Below, piece after piece: positions 7,281 through 15,500 of a stretch of 24,694 nt of DNA. The position numbers and the translations under genes are program-made. The stretch is from contig CANRQD010000007.1 of assembly GCA_947632685.1 (NCBI GenBank), positions 1-24,694 on the forward strand, in the 5' to 3' direction. The notes under the pieces are model-generated. The model saw nothing but the letters and a program-made list of their open reading frames with translations. It was not told the origin of the DNA and ran no database searches. This DNA comes from an uncultured Bacilli bacterium (lineage in GTDB: Bacteria > Bacillota_I > Bacilli_A > RF39 > UBA660). Position 1 is the first letter of the stretch. Each line of letters begins with the position of its first letter.

Positions 7281-8097
7281 ATATCTCTTCCTCATCCATT
7301 TCTTCTTCATCAAATTCAATATCTTGTTTTGGTCTTAATTCATCGATAAGTAGTATTCTAATATCATCAAGTGATAAATTATAGTATAATTCACCCTTAA
7401 TTGCAACAGACATTCTACCAGTTTCTTCAGACACAACTAATGATATTGAATCAGTTTCTTCTGATATACCTAATGCTGCTCTATGTCTTGTTCCTAAACG
7501 CTTATTTATTTTTGAATTACTGCTAGTTGGAAATACTGCACCTGCACAACTAATTCTATCACCTTGAATTATAACTGCACCATCGTGTAGTGGATTACCT
7601 TCATAGAATATTGCTATTAATAAATCACTGGATAAATCCGCATATAATTTTTTAGCTTTATCTATGTAATTACCTAAACTTATATCTCTTTCTATTGTTA
7701 TTAAAGCACCTATTCTATTTTTTCTTAAATATTCCATTGACTGAACAATTTCATAAACTAAATGTTCTCTTTCATCAACAGTTAAAACTTTATGTCTACC
7801 TAATAATTGACTTCTTCCTAATTGCTCTAAAATATTTCTTATTTCTGGTTGGAATATTATTATTAAAGCTATTGGTCCCCATTGAATAATATATTCTAAT
7901 AAAACTTCCAATGTAGTTAAACCTAAGTAATAACTTATAACTTTTAAAAGAAGTATCATTGCAACTCCTTTAAATATCAATGAAAGTTTTACATTATTTT
8001 TAATATTTTTTAAGATAAAGTAAAATATTAACCATACTAATAATACATCAAGGACTTTTTGAATTATTGATATAATATCAGTTATTGTTATTGCCAT
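7264..8097 (-). CDS. cdaA: Diadenylate cyclase CdaA (c-di-AMP synthase)
   Basis: Makes cyclic di-AMP from two ATP; c-di-AMP controls potassium and osmolyte transport and cell-wall homeostasis. The 277 residues hold three N-terminal membrane helices (about 10-30, 38-58, 65-83) and the DAC domain with the catalytic motif HDGAVII and the ATP-binding GTRHRAALGISEETD. The last ~20 residues are strikingly acidic (EFDEEEMDEEEIYEE). Length matches the family (about 273). The ATG at 8097 has AAGGAG at ideal spacing. It is the first gene of a two-gene operon with cdaR and has its own promoter. Confidence 0.97.
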   Translation of the reverse strand: MAITITDIISIIQKVLDVLLVWLIFYFILKNIKNNVKLSLIFKGVAMILLLKVISYYLGLTTLEVLLEYIIQWGPIALIIIFQPEIRNILEQLGRSQLLGRHKVLTVDEREHLVYEIVQSMEYLRKNRIGALITIERDISLGNYIDKAKKLYADLSSDLLIAIFYEGNPLHDGAVIIQGDRISCAGAVFPTSSNSKINKRLGTRHRAALGISEETDSISLVVSEETGRMSVAIKGELYYNLSLDDIRILLIDELRPKQDIEFDEEEMDEEEIYEESK

Positions 8098-8124
8098 TAT
8101 ATCACTCCTTTACCATGTTCTTAT

Positions 8125-8153
8125 ATTATACATAATATTTTTAAATTAGTAAA
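8125..8153 (-). promoter_or_regulatory. Promoter of cdaA-cdaR
   Basis: TTTACT (8148-8153), 17-base spacer, TATAAT (8125-8130). It starts right after the stop codon of the upstream gene and gives a short leader before the AAGGAG site. Confidence 0.7.
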
Positions 8154-8155
8154 TA

Positions 8156-8722
8156 CTAACTAGGTGGATTATTTATACCTTGACCAATATTTACAATTTT
8201 TTCTGAAGGATTTTGTACATTACTTTGATTATTTGGAATATTAGATGGCATATAAGGCTGATTTATTTGATTAAAATTTTGTGGTGTTTGTAAAGAAGAC
8301 GAATAAGCTTGGCTTGGAATAGCTTGTGATTGTGTAGAAGATTGAGGTGTTTGACTAAGAGTAACCTGTGGTGGTGTAGAAGATTGAGATGTTTGACTAA
8401 GAGTAGCTTGTGGTTGTGTGGAAAATTGAGATGTTTGACTTGGCATAGCCTGAGATTGTGATGAAAGTTGAGATGTTTGGCTTGAAATAGTCTGAGTTTG
8501 TGTGCTAGGTTGACTACTTGCTTGATTTTGATTAACAGAATTATCTATATTAGCAACAGTAGCATAACTATTATTAAATTTTTCTTTTACAGCTTTTTTT
8601 AACTTATTCTGTTCTGCTAAATATCCAATGCATGAACAAAATAAAATTCCAGCTATTACAGCAACTATTATATAAAGTGGTCCATCTAATATATCCCTAA
8701 AGAAAATTACTATAACATCCAT
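8156..8722 (-). CDS. Membrane-anchored protein with Gln/Ser/Thr-rich 14-residue repeats
   Basis: Unrecognised 188-residue protein. A single membrane span (about 15-35, LYIIVAVIAGILFCSCIGYLA) is followed by a short basic stretch (LKKAVKEKF), which suggests by the positive-inside rule that the C-terminal part is cytoplasmic. Residues 77-146 are five imperfect 14-residue units of the pattern Q-A-x-x-S-Q-T-S-Q-x-S-T-x-x. The tail is rich in Asn, Gln and Pro. Such low-complexity regions are usually disordered. It has its own promoter and a GGGGTG ribosome binding site, and sits directly upstream of the cdaA promoter. Function is unknown; a scaffold or linker at the membrane is only a guess. Confidence 0.75.
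   Translation of the reverse strand: MDVIVIFFRDILDGPLYIIVAVIAGILFCSCIGYLAEQNKLKKAVKEKFNNSYATVANIDNSVNQNQASSQPSTQTQTISSQTSQLSSQSQAMPSQTSQFSTQPQATLSQTSQSSTPPQVTLSQTPQSSTQSQAIPSQAYSSSLQTPQNFNQINQPYMPSNIPNNQSNVQNPSEKIVNIGQGINNPPS
8285..8494 (-). repeat. Five imperfect 42-bp coding tandem repeats
   Basis: The 14-residue protein repeat is visible in DNA as 42-bp units; on the plus strand variants of AGATTGAGATGTTTGACT recur at that period. Units differ at several positions, so the array is old or selected at protein level, but it could still change copy number by slippage. Confidence 0.75.
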
Positions 8723-8746
8723 TATTACACCCCTATTCTATATATT

Positions 8747-8775
8747 ATGATAACATTACATAAAGTATTTTACAA
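8747..8775 (-). promoter_or_regulatory. Promoter of the repeat-rich membrane protein gene
   Basis: TTGTAA (8770-8775), 17-base spacer, TATCAT (8747-8752): one or two mismatches per box, so a moderate prediction. Confidence 0.5.
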
Positions 8776-8782
8776 CCAAAAT

Positions 8783-8814
8783 AAAAAAATAATATCTACT
8801 AATTAGATACTATT
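8783..8814 (-). terminator. Terminator of the HAD-MFS operon
   Basis: On the minus strand AATAGTATCTA pairs with TAGATATTATT (11 bp with one G-T pair, 5-base loop), followed by seven T. It lies about 17 bases after the MFS stop codon. Confidence 0.8.
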
Positions 8815-8830
8815 TCATTATCTTTAAATA

Positions 8831-10021
8831 CTAGTTATCAAATTTTTCTATATTTTTAATATTTAATCCCATTATCATTATTGAAAAAGTTAATATAATC
8901 ATAACTATATTTAAAACTAATTGACTTCCACTTATACCAGCAAACAAAAGCATTATATAACTTACAATTCTACCACAATTCAAAATACCTTCCCTTATTG
9001 CAAAAAATTCACTTTGATTATTTTTATCAACAATATCACTATCTGATAAATTAAATAACCTTATTTCTCTTGTTAAAGTAAGTATTTCGGTAAAAACTAC
9101 ATAACAAATATTATATATGATAATTGTTATATTATTTTTTAAAAGAAGAAATAATATAACTGATAAAACAGGAATAATACTTGAGATTATAATTATATTT
9201 TTATCATCCTTATTTTTATAAATTTTACCATATAAATGAACAAATATTATAGATAATATTGTAGTTATAGAGGTTATTATACCAAGATTTAGATTTGTTT
9301 TAAATGAATTAAAAATTAATATAGTCATTAGTGTTACTAATGCTCCATCTGATATATTCATCCCAATAAAAAACTCAACTAGAAACATTTTTCTTATTTG
9401 ATAATTTTTACTTAATCTTTTAAAAGTATTTTTTAAATTAAATTTACTTAAACTTTCTTCATTTTCTTTAGTTAATAAAAATGAAAGAATTATTTGAATT
9501 AATGATATGATTAAGATTATAATTGCTGTTAATTCATAATTGGTAGCAGTTATTATTGAACCTAATAATATTGGACACAATATACCAATAATCGAAGAAA
9601 CTACCTTTGCTTTTACAGTATATAAAGTTCTGTAATTATTATCTACTTTATTAATTACAAATAAATTATATGGAAACCAATATATACTTGATGATACACC
9701 ATATAAAATTGCTATTAATCCTAAATGATGAATAATTTTCTCTTTTAATATTACAATTGATAAAATATAAAAGAAATTTAATATTACACCTAATCTAAAC
9801 ATTCCTATTCTAAATTTATTTTTTATAATACTTGCTACTACAAAACTTCCAATAGCTAATAAAATATATGAAAAAATGTAATATATAGATAAATCAACAA
9901 TACTTTCTTGTGATGTTTTAATAAAATAAGCAGTTAAAAATGGTCCTAAAAATAATATCATTATTTTCTTTAATGCATTTATTGTAATTATTATATCTGT
10001 TTCTTTTTTTATATTTTTCAC
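8831..10021 (-). CDS. Major facilitator superfamily transporter
   Basis: A 396-residue, very hydrophobic protein with about twelve predicted membrane helices, i.e. a full MFS permease. The loop after helix 2 (SIIKNKFRIGMFRLG) resembles the family's motif A with a basic cluster. A longer hydrophilic loop near the middle (KENEESLSKFNLKNTFKRLSKNYQIRK) separates the two six-helix halves. Substrate cannot be told from sequence. The start is GTG at 10021, 8 bases after the stop of the upstream HAD gene; its AGGTGA ribosome binding site overlaps that stop, indicating coupling. The pairing with a small-molecule phosphatase suggests, but does not prove, a shared metabolite. Confidence 0.85.
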   Translation of the reverse strand: MKNIKKETDIIITINALKKIMILFLGPFLTAYFIKTSQESIVDLSIYYIFSYILLAIGSFVVASIIKNKFRIGMFRLGVILNFFYILSIVILKEKIIHHLGLIAILYGVSSSIYWFPYNLFVINKVDNNYRTLYTVKAKVVSSIIGILCPILLGSIITATNYELTAIIILIISLIQIILSFLLTKENEESLSKFNLKNTFKRLSKNYQIRKMFLVEFFIGMNISDGALVTLMTILIFNSFKTNLNLGIITSITTILSIIFVHLYGKIYKNKDDKNIIIISSIIPVLSVILFLLLKNNITIIIYNICYVVFTEILTLTREIRLFNLSDSDIVDKNNQSEFFAIREGILNCGRIVSYIMLLFAGISGSQLVLNIVMIILTFSIMIMGLNIKNIEKFDN

Positions 10022-10029
10022 AATTTCAC

Positions 10030-10731
10030 CTATATTATTTGATTAATTAATTCTGACACACTTTTATACTCTTTTTGAGCAATTTTCTTTACTTCTTCAA
10101 CAGAATTAACCATTGCATAACCTTTAAAATCTTTAATCATTTGTATATCACTATAGCCATCACCTATTACATAAACATTATCTCTTGATATATTTAAATT
10201 ATCTAGTAATAAACTAATTGCTTTTGACTTATCAATTTTATTAGAAATAATTTCTATTGAATTATTATTAACATAATAAGAATTAACATAATCTTTATAT
10301 TTACTATTTATTAAATTATTAATAGTTACTGCCATATCATAACTTTGATATTTTACATTTATTTTAGTTAAGTCTTTACAATTAAAATCAACTCTACTTT
10401 CTAATTTACTACAACAAAAATTATTTATGGATTTATCTAATTGTAAATCTTTTTCTATATCTTTTATAATTTCATTATTTATAGAAAAATTAGAAATTAC
10501 GTTATCATCTTTATCCAATATAGTAGCGCCATGATTTAAAATAACATAATCATACCTAAAATTATATAAATTTACTTTGTTATAAAAATCAAAATAGCTC
10601 CTACCTGTTGCTATAACGAAGATATTACCATTTTCTATAAATTTCGATACTGCTTTTTTATTTTTTTCCATATCTTCATCATCTAAATAAAATGTTTGGT
10701 CATAATCACTGATTAATATTTTTTTATTCAT
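10030..10731 (-). CDS. HAD-superfamily hydrolase, Cof-type
   Basis: A 233-residue phosphatase of the haloacid dehalogenase superfamily. Motif I is SDYDQT with nucleophile Asp9 and acid/base Asp11; motif II is ATGRS (41-45); motif III is the Lys of DKSKAISLLL; motif IV is GDGYSD (190-195). The C2-type cap lies between motifs II and III, as in Cof-like sugar- or nucleotide-phosphate phosphatases. An in-frame ATG at 10743 overlaps the ribosome binding site; the ATG at 10731 with GGAGG just before it is the better start. It is the first gene of a pair with the MFS transporter. Upstream is only a weak TATAAT-like box without a good -35. Confidence 0.88.
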   Translation of the reverse strand: MNKKILISDYDQTFYLDDEDMEKNKKAVSKFIENGNIFVIATGRSYFDFYNKVNLYNFRYDYVILNHGATILDKDDNVISNFSINNEIIKDIEKDLQLDKSINNFCCSKLESRVDFNCKDLTKINVKYQSYDMAVTINNLINSKYKDYVNSYYVNNNSIEIISNKIDKSKAISLLLDNLNISRDNVYVIGDGYSDIQMIKDFKGYAMVNSVEEVKKIAQKEYKSVSELINQII

Positions 10732-10808
10732 ATAGACCTCCATATATAATTTTTTAAATTATAAACATTTAGTTTTTAGTTTATATATTTCTTAAAGATT
10801 AGCTACAA

Positions 10809-10831
10809 ATTTTGTTTTTATTTAACAAAAT
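10809..10831. other. Hairpin in the HAD upstream region
   Basis: ATTTTGTT and AACAAAAT form a perfect 8-bp inverted repeat around a 7-base loop. It has no clear T-tract on the minus strand, so it is either a poor terminator of the gene ending at 10879 or an operator-like site of the HAD-MFS pair. The rest of the 10732-10878 gap is featureless A+T-rich DNA. Confidence 0.3.
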
Positions 10832-10878
10832 ATAAACTTTTTGATCATAATATTCTCTATATATAATTATGTGTATAT

Positions 10879-11838
10879 TTATTTTATATTTTTTCTAAAT
10901 AATCTCTTAATTAATAATGCTTTCTTATTATATCTTTCTATATTTTTTTCTTCTGAATTCATTATTTCATTAGGTGCAATATCACAACCACAATAATCTA
11001 TTTCTCGCATTTCAGGAACCATAGAAGAATAGTTAGCACTTTTATATTCTGCTATTTGTTTCATTCTTTTTTTATGTGCTTCATCTAACCATTTTCTTAA
11101 CTCTGTAACTTCTAATTCTGTCATTTGCATTTCGGGCAATATTTCACCATATTTATCTACTGAAGCTTTATGTTCAACATAGTATTCATATAATCTTAAT
11201 TTCATCCATTTTTCATAATGTTCTTTACTAGGCTCTTCTAATATTTTATCTTTACTACCATAGATGCTAAGCCTTGATACAGAATATAAATTATAAAAAG
11301 CAACTCTCATATATGCTTCTCGCCATTTACTTGAATTTTTTTCAATTCCTTCTTCAATTGCATCTATATCTATTCCAATTGCTAATAATGTATCTACTAT
11401 ACCTTTTCTAAATGCATAATCACATTTAGAACTAAACATATATAAATCTTCACCTAAATTTCCATCTGTTATCCAATTTTCACCATCATTACGCATCCAA
11501 TCTATTTGCCAACTAACAATTTTTTGTTCATATTCATATCTCAATTTATTAAAGTTTTCAGAATTATTTAGATATTCTATAACTATTTCTTTACCCAAAG
11601 AATATAAATTATATTTTTTTAGTATTAAATCAGATAACCAATCATTATTTCTTAAATGACAAGGTAAATTTTCTTCTGCAACAATTTGTGATTTTTTAAA
11701 ACAATTACTTTCCCAACAACCATCCTTTGGAAAAAAGTCTACTAATATTTTATCTAAAAATTCTTGTGTTTTTATTTTGAGTTTATCAGATGATAATGTT
11801 GGATATTTTTCTTTTTCATTATTTTCAATTGATTTCAT
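10879..11838 (-). CDS. Hypothetical protein with paired cysteines
   Basis: A 319-residue soluble protein I do not recognise. It holds six cysteines, including CWESNC (41-46) and CGC (283-285), which could bind metal or form disulfides, and an aromatic central region (WQIDWMRNDGENW, 110-122). The C-terminal third is helical and highly charged (RKWLDEAHKKRMKQIAEYK). No membrane segment or signal peptide. The frame is open back to 11949, but an extended -10 promoter lies inside that extension; AGGTGA precedes the ATG at 11838, giving the same promoter-to-ATG geometry as dinB, so the shorter start is preferred. It is flanked by the ABC exporter and the HAD gene with no overlap with either. Confidence 0.7.
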   Translation of the reverse strand: MKSIENNEKEKYPTLSSDKLKIKTQEFLDKILVDFFPKDGCWESNCFKKSQIVAEENLPCHLRNNDWLSDLILKKYNLYSLGKEIVIEYLNNSENFNKLRYEYEQKIVSWQIDWMRNDGENWITDGNLGEDLYMFSSKCDYAFRKGIVDTLLAIGIDIDAIEEGIEKNSSKWREAYMRVAFYNLYSVSRLSIYGSKDKILEEPSKEHYEKWMKLRLYEYYVEHKASVDKYGEILPEMQMTELEVTELRKWLDEAHKKRMKQIAEYKSANYSSMVPEMREIDYCGCDIAPNEIMNSEEKNIERYNKKALLIKRLFRKNIK

Positions 11839-11857
11839 ATACAAATCACCTATAAAT

Positions 11858-11866
11858 ATTATAGCA
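11858..11866 (-). promoter_or_regulatory. Extended -10 promoter of the hypothetical gene
   Basis: TGC-TATAAT on the minus strand; no convincing -35. The predicted start is about 13 bases before the ATG at 11838 and therefore decides the start codon. A TTGACA further upstream (about 11965) lacks a well-spaced -10. Confidence 0.6.
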
Positions 11867-11996
11867 TACAATTTTCTTAAATCCTTAAGTATTTTTACAA
11901 GCATATCAAAATACTTTGTTGAGGGAGAATAAATAATAAAATTAATCACTGTTTGAACAGATTTGTCAAGATTCCTAAGAGAAGAAATGCAACAAC

Positions 11997-13754
11997 TTAT
12001 TTTAATTTGCCATTATACATATCTTGAAATATTCCTGATGTTTTAATTAATTCTTGGTATTTACCTTTTTGAACAATTTGTCCATTACCAAAAACTAATA
12101 TAGAATCACAGTTTTCTAATGTTGTTAGTCTATGAGCAATTGATATTATTAACGTATTATTTTCAATTTGTAGTTGTTCTATTTGTTTTTGAATATATTT
12201 TTCTGATGTATTATCTAAGGCACTTGTTGCTTCATCTAAAATTAAAATTTTGGGTTTTCTTAAAAACACTCTGGCAATCGCAATACGTTGTCTTTGACCT
12301 CCAGATAAATTATTTCCTCCTTCTGCTAAGACAGTATCATATCCCTTTGGAAGTGATTCGATAAAATCATCTATATACGCTCTTTTAGCAGCTTCTTTAA
12401 CTTCCTCATCACATACTTTTTTATGATTTCCATAACAAATATTTTCTCTAATAGTACCTGCTACTAAAAATGGATTTTGAGGTACTAATGCTATAATCTC
12501 TGATATATCTTTACGAGATAGATTATCTAAATTTTTATTGTCAATTGTAATAATACCAGAGGTATTTTTTTCTAATTTAGTTAAAATTTTTATAAGTGAA
12601 GATTTTCCACATCCACTAGGTCCAGCTATTCCAATAAACTTTCCTTCACTAATATCTAAGTTTAAATTTGAAATAACTTTTTTATTACTATTGTTATAAG
12701 AAAAGTCAACATTTTTAACTTGTATAAAATAGTTTGAATCATTTTTTACATTTTTACTTTTGTTGTTTTTATAAGAGAAATCTTGTTCCAAGTCAATAAT
12801 ATTAAAATACTCTTTAGCCAATATAGTTGATTCGGATAACTCGTCAAATATACGATGTAATTCACGTAAAGGCGTAGTTAATTGGGTAAAACATAAATAT
12901 GCTGTCAATACTGTACCAACACTAATAATGTCTTCTCCAGCTAAATATGCCGAAATACCAATTACTAATACAGTGAATAATGCCTCATTAACAAATTTCA
13001 AGCAATCATAAAATGCCATTGCTTTATGATGATTCATTTCCTTTTGACGTAAAATTTCTGATTTATTTGTGAATCTATCAACTTCAGCTTCAGCATTATC
13101 TGTAACTCTTATTACTTCTATTCCATTTATTAGTTCTACCATTGTTCCATCCATAGATGATTTTTCTTCCATTAACTCTACTCTAATTCCCTTCTGAGTA
13201 GATATTTGCCTAAAAATAATTATAATTCCTATTGGTATAACAAATAACATTAATATTGATAAAAACAAAGGTAGTTTTGAAAAAATCACTATTATAGCAG
13301 CAATTCCACTGAAAATAGCAGGTGCAAAATCCATAAATAATAATTTTAACAATCTTATAGTTCCCTCTAAGCTTCTGTTTAATTTACCATGAATATTACC
13401 TGTCATATTTTCTTTAAAATAAGAAAGAGGAGCATGTAAAAGAGAACTAACTGCTTTAGAACGAGCATCTTTTTCACATCTAGTACAAGTGTCCTCTACA
13501 ATAACACGACGTACTACTTTTATTATTTCATTAGAAACTGTAACAATTAAAATAAACAATAAAAATGGAATAATACTAGAAAAAGACAAATTTTCTTGAT
13601 TTAATATATCATCTGTCAATTTACCAATAGATAATGGCAATAACTGACTTAATAGTGCAGAAAGTATCATTATAACTATAATTATAATAAAATTAAATTT
13701 TTGACGTTTATTTAGCATAAGATATATTCTTTTTATCAAATTTTGTTTTTTCAT
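11997..13754 (-). CDS. ABC exporter, fused membrane and ATPase domains
   Basis: Half-transporter of 585 residues that should work as a dimer (MsbA/BmrA-like type IV ABC exporter). Residues 1-310 carry six membrane helices, with TARGETED-like intracellular loops such as the region around LHAPLSYFKENMTGNIHGKL. Residues 340-585 form the ATPase: Walker A GPSGCGKSS (378-386), Q-loop Gln426 (VPQNPF), signature LSGGQ (483-487), Walker B ILILDE (503-508) with catalytic Glu508, and H-loop His541. All catalytic residues are intact. The ATG at 13754 follows AAGGAG. Only one half-transporter is present, so a homodimer is likely; substrate (drug, lipid or peptide) is not evident. No good promoter was found, although a TTGACA lies about 40 bases before the ATG. 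Confidence 0.93.
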   Translation of the reverse strand: MKKQNLIKRIYLMLNKRQKFNFIIIIVIMILSALLSQLLPLSIGKLTDDILNQENLSFSSIIPFLLFILIVTVSNEIIKVVRRVIVEDTCTRCEKDARSKAVSSLLHAPLSYFKENMTGNIHGKLNRSLEGTIRLLKLLFMDFAPAIFSGIAAIIVIFSKLPLFLSILMLFVIPIGIIIIFRQISTQKGIRVELMEEKSSMDGTMVELINGIEVIRVTDNAEAEVDRFTNKSEILRQKEMNHHKAMAFYDCLKFVNEALFTVLVIGISAYLAGEDIISVGTVLTAYLCFTQLTTPLRELHRIFDELSESTILAKEYFNIIDLEQDFSYKNNKSKNVKNDSNYFIQVKNVDFSYNNSNKKVISNLNLDISEGKFIGIAGPSGCGKSSLIKILTKLEKNTSGIITIDNKNLDNLSRKDISEIIALVPQNPFLVAGTIRENICYGNHKKVCDEEVKEAAKRAYIDDFIESLPKGYDTVLAEGGNNLSGGQRQRIAIARVFLRKPKILILDEATSALDNTSEKYIQKQIEQLQIENNTLIISIAHRLTTLENCDSILVFGNGQIVQKGKYQELIKTSGIFQDMYNGKLK

Positions 13755-14076
13755 AATAAACTCTCCTTTTTAAATAAGTAATTTTGTCAATATGTAAGCT
13801 TTTTTTATATTCTTCAAAATAAATTAAAATTTCTTAAATAAGAACATCATTATTTTAGTTAGTATATTGTTTTGACAAAATAATTAACCCCTAGGTATTT
13901 TGACAAGTGTATCAAAATAACCTAAGGGGCTTTCTTTTTATATCAATATTCGAAAAAGTTAGAATAAAAACGTCAATAGTGCGAGTATCGTAGATATCTA
14001 CAACTCTTACATAGTTCGAAATGATATAAATATCACTCATTAATTACATTTTATCAAGTATAAGAAAAAGTAGCAA
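13755..14076. other. Long intergenic region upstream of the ABC exporter
   Basis: This 322-base stretch has no credible gene. It holds direct-repeat copy B with its long hairpin (13871-13964), a 12-base perfect palindrome GTAGATATCTAC (13990-14001) inside a larger imperfect inverted repeat flanked by GAGT/ACTC, and several TTTTGACA or TTTTGTCA motifs (for example 13787, 13871 and 13897) that could be regulator sites. From 13965 to 14076 the sequence is slightly less A+T-rich than its surroundings and explained by nothing else. Confidence 0.5.
13871..13964. repeat. Direct repeat copy B (with hairpin)
   Basis: Second copy of a ~94-bp repeat whose other copy is at 15501-15593, in the same orientation. 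The two differ at about ten positions and two single-base indels; the stretch around TAATTAACCCCTAGGTATTT is identical. The hairpin 13888-13929 (CCCCTAGGTATTTTGA against TCAAAATA-ACCTAAGGGG, with two bulged bases) can act as the terminator of the gene ending at 14077. Confidence 0.85.
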
Positions 14077-15435
14077 TTATTTTGTGTCATTTCGTGAATT
14101 TTGTTTTAAAATTTTTATTTGCCCTTTTTCTTCTAAACTTGACCTGTTTGTAAGGTTATCAAAATGTTCAGCAACTAACTTAAAATAGTCATCTTGATTT
14201 GGACTTATTAAATCACAAATTTCATCAAAGGATTTATTTATAAATAACTTTGGAGATAGTGGATCTAACTTTTCTTCACTTATTCCTTTTTGAATATCTA
14301 TTTTATTAGCAAAAGTTCGTAATTCATTTATAACTAATTGAATAAATTTATTATCTTTAAATTCAATATCTAAATCATCTATTATAAATTTAATTTCTAA
14401 ACTTGTAATATTACCATTTTCTATTTTAGGGTATCTAGAAGTTTTACTAGCAACTACTACTTTTTTATGTTGAGGCATTTCATTTTCATCATTAAATTGT
14501 TCCCATCTTATTGCTTCATAATTTAAATATATATCATAACTTTGTTTATCTTCAACATTATTTAGACTTTTAATTTTGGAAATTGTGAAATTATGATGAA
14601 TAGCATCATCTGTTCCACCCACAAATATCATAATAGATTTTGCATTATCAACACTAAATATTTGATTATCACTTTTTATACGAAATGGTAAATATTTTCT
14701 CACATCAACATTTGAGTTTTCAAAACAAATTCCATTTAAATAATGACATATATTTTCTTGTTTAAATTCATTAATACCATAAATAACATTACCATTACTT
14801 ATATATGCATATTTATTTTGTGAATTCTTTTTTATTGAAAAATTTTTTTTAAAACTATATGCGTATTCTTGTTCAAAAAAATTAGAAAGTTCTTCATTAT
14901 TGTAACTATTAATAAATATTTTGGTCAATAACTCTTGTTGAACATTATGCCCATCATATTCTAAATTTTGTAAATACCTTACTTCAAACTTAATTTCATC
15001 ATTTGATAATACTCCATCTGAATTTGGCATTTCTCGTTCAAAAACCAAATCATAATTGCCACTGGTAAATGTCATTCTCTCAATAATTGGTATTTCATTT
15101 TCTATATAAAATAAACTATCCATTCTTCTTTTGTCATTAATGGAAGACAACTCTATAAATCTAACTTCTCCATCTGAATAATTTAATAAATTTGCATTGC
15201 TTGTATATTTTGCCAAAAATAAAGTACTATCTTTTGTATCAATTACTTCAATACTTGGTGTTTTGTAATCGATTTTACTAATTTTATAATCTTCAATTCG
15301 TGACTCATCTATTGAAATATTGAAGAACTTTAATACATCAATTAATGTTGCATTACCATCAGTTCTTTCTCCAATATATCTTTTGTAAGTCCTTTTTATT
15401 GCTCTTTTTAAATATTCAATTTTATCGTTATACAT
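14077..15435 (-). CDS. Hypothetical protein flanked by direct repeats next to ssrA
   Basis: A 452-residue soluble protein I do not recognise. The N-terminus is basic and helical (YLKRAIKRTYKRYIG), the rest mixed and rich in Asp, Asn and Ile, with no signal peptide, membrane span or obvious catalytic motif; a GGTDDAIHHNFTISK segment in the middle is the most distinctive stretch. It has its own strong promoter and a GGGAG ribosome binding site. The gene sits alone between two copies of a ~94-bp direct repeat, one immediately downstream of the ssrA 3' end. Insertion beside ssrA is common for mobile islands, so this looks like an acquired single-gene cassette, though no recombinase is present. 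Codon composition is not obviously different by eye. Confidence 0.75.
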   Translation of the reverse strand: MYNDKIEYLKRAIKRTYKRYIGERTDGNATLIDVLKFFNISIDESRIEDYKISKIDYKTPSIEVIDTKDSTLFLAKYTSNANLLNYSDGEVRFIELSSINDKRRMDSLFYIENEIPIIERMTFTSGNYDLVFEREMPNSDGVLSNDEIKFEVRYLQNLEYDGHNVQQELLTKIFINSYNNEELSNFFEQEYAYSFKKNFSIKKNSQNKYAYISNGNVIYGINEFKQENICHYLNGICFENSNVDVRKYLPFRIKSDNQIFSVDNAKSIMIFVGGTDDAIHHNFTISKIKSLNNVEDKQSYDIYLNYEAIRWEQFNDENEMPQHKKVVVASKTSRYPKIENGNITSLEIKFIIDDLDIEFKDNKFIQLVINELRTFANKIDIQKGISEEKLDPLSPKLFINKSFDEICDLISPNQDDYFKLVAEHFDNLTNRSSLEEKGQIKILKQNSRNDTK

Positions 15436-15458
15436 AAAAACCTCACTCCCTTTTCAAT

Positions 15459-15487
15459 ATTATAAATATATTATAAAAAAATTACAA
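15459..15487 (-). promoter_or_regulatory. Promoter of the repeat-flanked gene
   Basis: TTGTAA (15482-15487), 17-base spacer, TATAAT (15459-15464); it lies inside the repeat-bracketed segment, so the gene carries its own promoter. Confidence 0.85.
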
Positions 15488-15500
15488 TATTTTATTTGTT

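Noticed and set aside
8285..8494. CRISPR-like periodic repeats
   Set aside because: Period of 42 bp with no distinct spacers, fully in frame and encoding a 14-residue protein repeat; no cas genes.
11839..11949. N-terminal extension of the Cys/Trp-containing hypothetical protein
   Set aside because: The extension contains an extended -10 promoter and its ATG has no good ribosome binding site; the start at 11838 fits both signals.
11870..11996. Terminator after the ABC exporter
   Set aside because: Only a 4-5 bp CTGTT/AACAG stem without a T-run was found, too weak to call.
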